Origin: Nitrospinae bacterium RIFCSPLOWO2_12_FULL_45_22
GTDB taxonomy: Bacteria; 2-12-FULL-45-22
Reading direction: 5' to 3'
NCBI GenBank assembly: GCA_001803565.1
Contig: MHDQ01000094.1
Coordinates: forward strand, 1-7,405
Length of the DNA: 7,405 nt
Part shown: piece by piece, positions 6,328 through 7,405 of the stretch
Numbering within the stretch: position 1 is the stretch's first letter
Layout: every line of letters begins with the position of its first letter
Made by a program: the position numbers and the translations under genes
The notes under the pieces: model-generated
Databases searched by the model: none
What the model was told of the DNA's origin: nothing
Seen by the model: the letters and a program-made list of their open reading frames with translations, nothing else

Positions 6328-7133
6328 AGAGAAGGGGTAAAGTAGATATCACTGGATTCAGTATTATACTCTACCTTGTCTACCCGCATAATGGTCTGGT
6401 GCTGGGTCTTATGATTTTTCATGAGGGATTGCCTTAGAGTCCAAAACCCCTGTACCTGAGCCCAATGGTTATAAAGGGTTTTTCGTAATTTACCCTCCGA
6501 GTCATAAAAATCTACCTTAAGGGATAGCCATTTATCTTTCCAAATCCAGAATATCCTCCTGGCCGGAGCATTATCCTGCTTATCCCGTGATATACTCTCT
6601 ATCAGATAACAGGGCTTAAGATTGTAGACCTCCTCGCCCAAGAGGGTATAGCTATCAGCGTCTACCGGCCTCTCGGTAAGCTCCTCATAGGTAAAATCGT
6701 TCCCTTCCAGCCAGAAACCCAGGAAGTTATCTCTTTGGTCATACACCAGTCTCCTTATTGGCTTGAAATAGAACGTGTCATTCGGGTTATAGACCCATTT
6801 CAGGTCCCTTTGCCCGGAAGTGCGATAACTCCAACTGAGATAGGCATAATTATGGTATTTAGGGGGATACTGGAAGACCAGGAGGGTCTTGGTATCCAGG
6901 CCATCTTTACCGGCATAATGCTTACGCCTCCGTAAGACATGCCGTAGACGGGTCTTTTTATCCTTGTTTATCATTAAGAAGCTGACCTGAGCGACTTCAT
7001 TCTCCCAGGTTCGGGTGGCTTTAACCTTTTCCAGTATCTCCTTGCCCGCAAGGGGATAAACCGGCACTAGCCCAATAGCCAGTAAAAAGGTAGAACAAAC
7101 CCCTAACCAGATTGATTTTCTCCAGAGTTTCAT
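6309..7133 (-). CDS. LolA-like outer membrane lipoprotein-sorting protein
   Basis: The product has 274 residues from the ATG at 7133. MKLWRKS, a hydrophobic core and a PLA-GKE end form a Sec signal peptide (cleavage near 29-30), so it is periplasmic. The mature part fits the 'outer membrane lipoprotein-sorting protein' family (PF17131-like, LolA fold). Visible family features are TLLVFQYPPKYHNYAYLSW, the strand WVYNPNDTFYFKPIRRL, the stretch FLGFWLEGNDFTYEEL, YTLLGEEVYNLKPCYLIE and the C-terminal YNTESSDIYFTPSLL. Length is typical. Known relatives are often encoded beside RND/MMPL exporters and are thought to carry a hydrophobic cargo across the periplasm. Here the exporter is in the same window but on the opposite strand. 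A GTG at 7142 could add three residues, but it overlaps the AGGGGG ribosome site. Cargo is unknown. Confidence 0.85.
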   Translation of the reverse strand: MKLWRKSIWLGVCSTFLLAIGLVPVYPLAGKEILEKVKATRTWENEVAQVSFLMINKDKKTRLRHVLRRRKHYAGKDGLDTKTLLVFQYPPKYHNYAYLSWSYRTSGQRDLKWVYNPNDTFYFKPIRRLVYDQRDNFLGFWLEGNDFTYEELTERPVDADSYTLLGEEVYNLKPCYLIESISRDKQDNAPARRIFWIWKDKWLSLKVDFYDSEGKLRKTLYNHWAQVQGFWTLRQSLMKNHKTQHQTIMRVDKVEYNTESSDIYFTPSLLGNVR

Positions 7134-7141
7134 TAACAACA

Positions 7142-7147
7142 CCCCCT
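7142..7147 (-). promoter_or_regulatory. Ribosome binding site of the LolA-like gene
   Basis: On the minus strand AGGGGG lies 8 bases before the ATG at 7133. This spacing favours that ATG over the in-frame GTG at 7142, which overlaps the site itself. Confidence 0.65.
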
Positions 7148-7289
7148 ATTTAAATATTACCCTCCAAAATAAAAAAGTTAAAGGGAACCATCTGCCTGCA
7201 ATCAAAACAATTATATGAACCAACGTTAATTCTCACGTTCCGTACCTCTTCGAGAAGGCCAGAAATAATTTGAGGTGAGTTGAAAAAGG

Positions 7290-7326
7290 GGACACGAATT
7301 ACACGAATAGACTAGTGGCACGAATG
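7290..7326. repeat. CACGAA words, copy of the 3779-3841 family
   Basis: The words acacgaat (7291-7298) and acacgaat (7300-7307) stand in near-tandem, and cacgaat recurs at 7319-7325. They match the inner arm of the nested array at 3779-3841, whose right arm read in reverse gives acacgaattgcacgaag. This is a second, unpaired copy of the same word family. Confidence 0.6.
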
Positions 7327-7371
7327 AAGTAGCGGAACCGCCTTAACCGTGAGTACGTGAGCAGCGAGGAT

Positions 7372-7387
7372 TGTGGTGATCACCACA
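7372..7387. repeat. 16-bp perfect palindrome
   Basis: TGTGGTGA followed by its exact complement TCACCACA. It lies about 240 bp upstream of the LolA-like start and could be an operator or part of a repeat element. Just left of it (7345-7363) is a segment resembling bases 5-24 at the other end of the window. Confidence 0.5.
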
Positions 7388-7405
7388 TAGGTATTTAGGT
7401 TCTCA

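Larger units (their letters stand above)
7148..7405. other. Intergenic region, no gene seen
   Basis: I see no reading frame with a start and ribosome site here. The stretch should hold the promoter of the LolA-like gene; an A/T-rich segment (7149-7182) is the likely area, but no convincing -35/-10 pair stands out. From 7232 onward it is made of short repeat words and palindromes. Confidence 0.5.

Noticed and set aside
7154-7181. TTAACT-N16-TAATAT promoter-like pair for the LolA-like gene (minus strand)
   Set aside because: Both boxes match only 4 of 6 bases, and the implied start would fall on the ribosome site; no better than chance in A/T-rich DNA.

Overview
The window (7405 bp, roughly balanced base composition) carries five complete protein genes and no rRNA, tRNA, CRISPR array or transposase. 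It looks like chromosomal DNA of a Gram-negative (two-membrane) bacterium: there is a lipoprotein, an RND-superfamily exporter and a LolA-like periplasmic outer-membrane-lipoprotein-sorting protein. The separate homocysteine methyltransferase module and the style of the von Willebrand A protein fit an anaerobic, probably uncultivated lineage (Desulfobacterota, Nitrospirota or a similar group). That placement is inference; no marker gene is present.

Layout: 1-285 is intergenic DNA with a 24-bp perfect palindrome and an inverted array of 7-bp words. 286-1254 (+) is a lipoprotein with a seven-bladed beta-propeller. 1264-1326 is an inverted array of a different 7-bp word. 1389-3740 (+) is an RND/MMPL-type exporter. 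3743-3880 is a nested inverted array of two different 8-bp words. 3891-4793 (+) is a stand-alone homocysteine S-methyltransferase domain. 4795-6159 (-) is a secreted von Willebrand factor A protein that converges on the methyltransferase gene with a single base between the stop codons. 6160-6308 is intergenic with a compound inverted repeat. 6309-7133 (-) is a LolA-like protein. 7134-7405 is intergenic with short palindromic and tandem words.

The propeller lipoprotein, the RND exporter and the LolA-like protein probably work together. Genes of these three kinds recur as neighbours in Gram-negative genomes and are thought to move a lipid or lipoprotein cargo across the periplasm. Here the LolA-like gene lies on the opposite strand, separated from the other two by the methyltransferase and VWA genes. 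The first two genes share an identical 14-base leader over their ribosome binding sites, which supports a linked pair. The methyltransferase and VWA genes have no evident tie to that system.

The most unusual signal is non-coding. Three of the intergenic regions hold the same architecture, degenerate tandem words of exactly 7 or 8 bp laid out as two facing arms, each time with a different word. The other intergenic regions hold related inverted or palindromic repeats. One array overlaps the 5' end of the longest methyltransferase reading frame and supplies its first ATG.
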